Origin: an uncultured Acidimicrobiaceae bacterium
Lineage (GTDB): Bacteria > Actinomycetota > Acidimicrobiia > Acidimicrobiales > Ilumatobacteraceae
Length of the DNA: 14,927 nucleotides
NCBI GenBank assembly: GCA_903904615.1
Contig: CAIVDG010000084.1
Location: 1-14,927, forward strand
Reading direction: 5' to 3'
Shown here: positions 12,608 to 14,927 of the stretch, piece after piece
How positions within the stretch are numbered: the first letter of the stretch is position 1
Layout of the letters: each line of letters opens with the position of its first letter
Translations under genes and position numbers: made by a program
Notes under the pieces: generated by a model
The model's input: the letters and a program-made list of their open reading frames with translations, nothing else
What the model was told of the DNA's origin: nothing
Database searches by the model: none

Positions 12608-14565
12608 TGGTCTGAAACCGTAGTCGCAGTAGCCGCCTGAAGTCGTGAGCGGCGCCAATGGGACCACCACCACGCCAGGATGATGAGCAAGAGAGAAATA
12701 CTCAGTAATTGCCCAAATCCAGCAATGGCGTTCACCTTCGCTGTGATGGTGATGTACGGAACCACTTCGAGGCCCCCTTCAGGGGTGGTGACCCGAACGG
12801 AAATAGGAAAACGGCCATTGGTGCGAGTTCCGGCGGCCACCTCTACTTCTGTGGTGCTGCCAGCGGCCAATGTGATGAGCCGAACGGGTTGAGTGAGTTC
12901 CAACTTGGCGCTGGCCATGCGCACTTTCACGGTGAGTGACTGGTCGGAATCGTTTCGTAACTGAATACGAATGGCTCCTTGTCGACCCGACAGGGTGATG
13001 GACCCCGGTGTTGTCACAGTGACGGCGCCGCGAGTGGATGCCAATTGACTGCGAACACCAGCGATGTACTCGTTTGGTTCAGAGACAGCAGATGACTCAC
13101 CGAGTGATAGCAGCGATTGCCACAACACTCGCCGAGGGTCAGCATCGTCAGCCATAGAGACGGTTGCATTGAACTCAGAGCGCGCAACAGCCATTCCGGC
13201 AGATCGGGCCTCTCCTCCGTGACGAGTCAGTTCGGGGAAATCAACAGACGGAGTCTCGGCGTTGACGGACTGCGGGGCGGTGAAATCAGTGGTCACGAGC
13301 CCAGTGAGTTGTCGTGCTGCACGTTCAAGTGAACCATTTGCGTCTAACACACCAGTTGGTGTTGACAGAACAAGACGTAGTTGTGACGCGGGAACCCCAC
13401 TTGCCAGTAAGTCGTCTCGTTCCGTGAGCAGTTCAGCCACAGCGCGATAAGAGGCCGGTGGTTCAGCACCTGATGTCACTGTTTGTGCAACACCAGCATC
13501 AACGGAAATCACCGACATGAATTCATTTGTAGAACCATTAGGTCTCGCCAGAACACCTAATGGCAATTGCGAACTTGTTCCGCGTTGTGCAGCAGGGGAC
13601 AACACAATGGAAGCGATCCCCGCTTTTCGCAACAGATTTACACCTGCTGTGCTGAGTGGGTGCGTTGCCCACCATGTTCCGCGTTGCAATGGAACGCCAG
13701 GAAGAATGCGATTCAAAGTTGCCTCACCAAAACGAACTTGGTCGAGGAACTCTTCTGATTTTCCGATTGCAGCAAAGAGAGATGGATCGAACGATGCAAA
13801 CGCACTGGTTGCAATGGTGCGTGAACGCAGAAGAGTGCTGAGTTGAGCAAGAAGAGCAAGATCTTGAGAATCTGTAGACGACGCAAGTGCTGCAACTAAT
13901 TCAGGCTGAACAGAAACGGTGAGTGGCGCCGAGTACGAACCAACAAAACGAATGAATTGTTGAGTATCTGCGCGAGTTTTATCTGTTATCTGAAGCGTTC
14001 CGTCAGGCCGAAGAGATGCGATGGGCGCAAGCCGCACCGCAACCGATACTCGTACAGGATCTTTTGTTGCAGATGCGTCGTACTTGTGGACAAACGTGAG
14101 TAGTCGCGCTAGCGGTGTCTCTTCACCAGGATTTCGTAGTTGAACTGAGACGGGGTAGACACCATCAAATGGAATGGTGAGAGAACTTGCAGCTTTAGCG
14201 CTTGATGAAAATGGAACGGTGACAACGTAGGAACCATTTGTGGTTCGAGACAAACGCGCTAAAGAAATAGTGAATGTGTCGAGAACAGCAGCCTCAACAT
14301 CTTGATTTGCAATGGATTGAAATGAATCTCGTGACGCGATGCGTCGATGTACGCGAATGTCGACAACGGTATTTCTATTCGTGGACACATCAATTGGTGC
14401 ACGGAAGACAAACCGACCGCGTGTCGTAGGAGTGATGACAAACGGTTGCTCTTGCAGAACGACTTCGGGCGCCAAAGTTTTTTCGTTCGCAGCAGAGGCC
14501 ACATGTGTTGGCAGAGTGCACAACATGGCAGCAATTGCAATTCCTACCCTCGTGATTGGTCGCAT
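12604..14565 (-). CDS. Secreted membrane-anchored protein, DUF6049/Rv3909-like
   Basis: A 653-residue protein with an N-terminal signal peptide (RVGIAIAAMLCTLPTHVASA, then ANEK), a long extracytoplasmic region and a single C-terminal membrane helix (about 617-636, ending WWWSHWRRSRLQ). The external part is Ala/Ser/Thr-rich with beta-type segments; a late stretch (about 525-610) reads as an Ig-like sandwich (SITLSGRQGAIRIQLRNDSD, TEVEVAAGTRTNGRFPISVR). I assign it to the actinobacterial DUF6049 group represented by Rv3909 on topology, size and place, not on alignment. Its function is unknown; the envelope operon suggests a cell-wall role. The ATG overlaps the GNAT stop by 1 base (TGATG), and its end overlaps degV. 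Confidence 0.75.
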   Translation of the reverse strand: MRPITRVGIAIAAMLCTLPTHVASAANEKTLAPEVVLQEQPFVITPTTRGRFVFRAPIDVSTNRNTVVDIRVHRRIASRDSFQSIANQDVEAAVLDTFTISLARLSRTTNGSYVVTVPFSSSAKAASSLTIPFDGVYPVSVQLRNPGEETPLARLLTFVHKYDASATKDPVRVSVAVRLAPIASLRPDGTLQITDKTRADTQQFIRFVGSYSAPLTVSVQPELVAALASSTDSQDLALLAQLSTLLRSRTIATSAFASFDPSLFAAIGKSEEFLDQVRFGEATLNRILPGVPLQRGTWWATHPLSTAGVNLLRKAGIASIVLSPAAQRGTSSQLPLGVLARPNGSTNEFMSVISVDAGVAQTVTSGAEPPASYRAVAELLTERDDLLASGVPASQLRLVLSTPTGVLDANGSLERAARQLTGLVTTDFTAPQSVNAETPSVDFPELTRHGGEARSAGMAVARSEFNATVSMADDADPRRVLWQSLLSLGESSAVSEPNEYIAGVRSQLASTRGAVTVTTPGSITLSGRQGAIRIQLRNDSDQSLTVKVRMASAKLELTQPVRLITLAAGSTTEVEVAAGTRTNGRFPISVRVTTPEGGLEVVPYITITAKVNAIAGFGQLLSISLLLIILAWWWSHWRRSRLQAATATTVSDQ

Positions 14566-14927
14566 CAGAGTTCACACTCCAAAACAACGAGCCCTTCGTC
14601 CATCGGTGCAAAGCCAAATGATGCATACACACCTAACGCGGCATCATTCGTAGTCTCCGTGTTCACAACAGTGGTGCTGCACCCCTTCTTGAAGGACCAC
14701 TGAAGTGCGGCAGCAACCAGGCGGGTGGCGGTTCCTGTTCGTCGTGCATTGGGTTGCACCGCCAGGCGTTGCAGAAAACCCGTTGGCCCTGTTGCGCCGA
14801 CAAGCACAAAGCCATCTACACGAGAGTTATGTCGAGAGACCAAGAGCCGGGACGTGCGAGTTGCGCGCATTGCCTCACGCAGAGCATCGGCATCTAAATG
14901 CCATGGTGAGGGAAATGATTCTTGGTC
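14565..14927 (-). CDS. GNAT family N-acetyltransferase, C-terminal part (5' end cut by window edge)
   Basis: The frame is open from the window edge and ends at TGA (14565-14567), 120 residues visible. It has the GNAT core: VDGFVLVGATGPTGFLQRLAVQPNARRTGTATRLVAAAL, in which LAVQP is the beta-4 strand and RRTGTATRL the acetyl-CoA loop (Q/RxxGxG/A). NTETTNDAALGVYASFGF follows, the typical N..A...Y...GF ending. It would transfer an acetyl group to an unknown substrate. The ATG at 14870 is internal because the frame and plausible sequence continue upstream to the edge. The stop overlaps the next start by 1 base, so it joins the operon. Confidence 0.85.
   Translation of the reverse strand, partial: DQESFPSPWHLDADALREAMRATRTSRLLVSRHNSRVDGFVLVGATGPTGFLQRLAVQPNARRTGTATRLVAAALQWSFKKGCSTTVVNTETTNDAALGVYASFGFAPMDEGLVVLECEL

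Noticed and set aside
12608..12673. Longer start for the DegV gene
   Set aside because: The extra 22 residues are read through the end of the preceding gene; family alignment starts at the ATG at 12607.
14085..14093. Perfect TTGTCCACA on the minus strand inside the DUF6049-like gene
   Set aside because: It is an isolated box inside a coding region; one such match in 15 kb is not surprising.
1..14927. tRNA, rRNA, CRISPR, insertion sequence or phage modules
   Set aside because: I looked for cloverleaf-like ends, regular repeats and spacers, and transposase or integrase motifs, and saw none.

Overview
This window is the replication-origin side of an actinobacterial chromosome (Actinomycetota). 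The gene order is a mirrored but nearly colinear copy of the region around dnaA in Mycobacterium: dnaA / rpmH-rnpA-yidD-yidC-jag-rsmG-parA-parB, facing cwlM-trxA-trxB-(anti-sigma)-(ECF sigma)-(membrane kinase in the place of mviN)-(Rv3909-like protein). Base composition looks moderate (mid-50s % GC by eye), and there are several GTG/TTG starts. This suggests an environmental actinobacterium, perhaps of the Acidimicrobiia, rather than a high-GC mycobacterium or streptomycete. The lineage is my inference from layout and composition. I see no tRNA, rRNA, CRISPR array, insertion sequence or phage gene.

Positions 1-268 hold the 5' end of dnaA on the minus strand. Positions 269-555 are a dnaA/rpmH divergent regulatory region with several DnaA-box-like sites. 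Positions 556-3046 are a tightly packed plus-strand block: rpmH, rnpA, yidD, yidC and jag/khpB, for ribosome, RNase P and membrane-protein insertion functions. It is closed by a strong intrinsic terminator at 3070-3099. rsmG (3118-3666) follows, then a 200-base spacer with three perfect parS sites and one perfect DnaA box, then parA and parB, which overlap (3869-5564).

The plus-strand block meets a minus-strand block at 5565-5663. This short convergent gap is packed with DnaA boxes, including an 11-base tandem repeat. The minus-strand block reads leftward from the right edge: a GNAT acetyltransferase (partial), a large secreted and membrane-anchored DUF6049-like protein, a DegV protein, a membrane Ser/Thr kinase with a discoidin-like ectodomain, an ECF sigma factor, its probable membrane anti-sigma factor, a small two-helix membrane protein, trxB, mog, trxA and a CwlM-like pseudo-amidase. 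Most junctions are 1-4 base overlaps or gaps under about 50 bases, so the block is probably one or two operons.

Functionally the right half looks like a cell-envelope control module. A sensor kinase and a sigma/anti-sigma pair sit with thioredoxin genes and a catalytically degenerate CwlM homologue; in mycobacteria CwlM is a PknB substrate that controls MurA. The main departures from the known layout are: an apparently active Ser/Thr kinase where mycobacteria carry the MviN flippase-pseudokinase fusion; mog and a holin-like membrane protein inserted into the trx cluster; a cwlM gene with no ATG/GTG/TTG start for its full-length frame; and the DnaA-box cluster between convergent genes.
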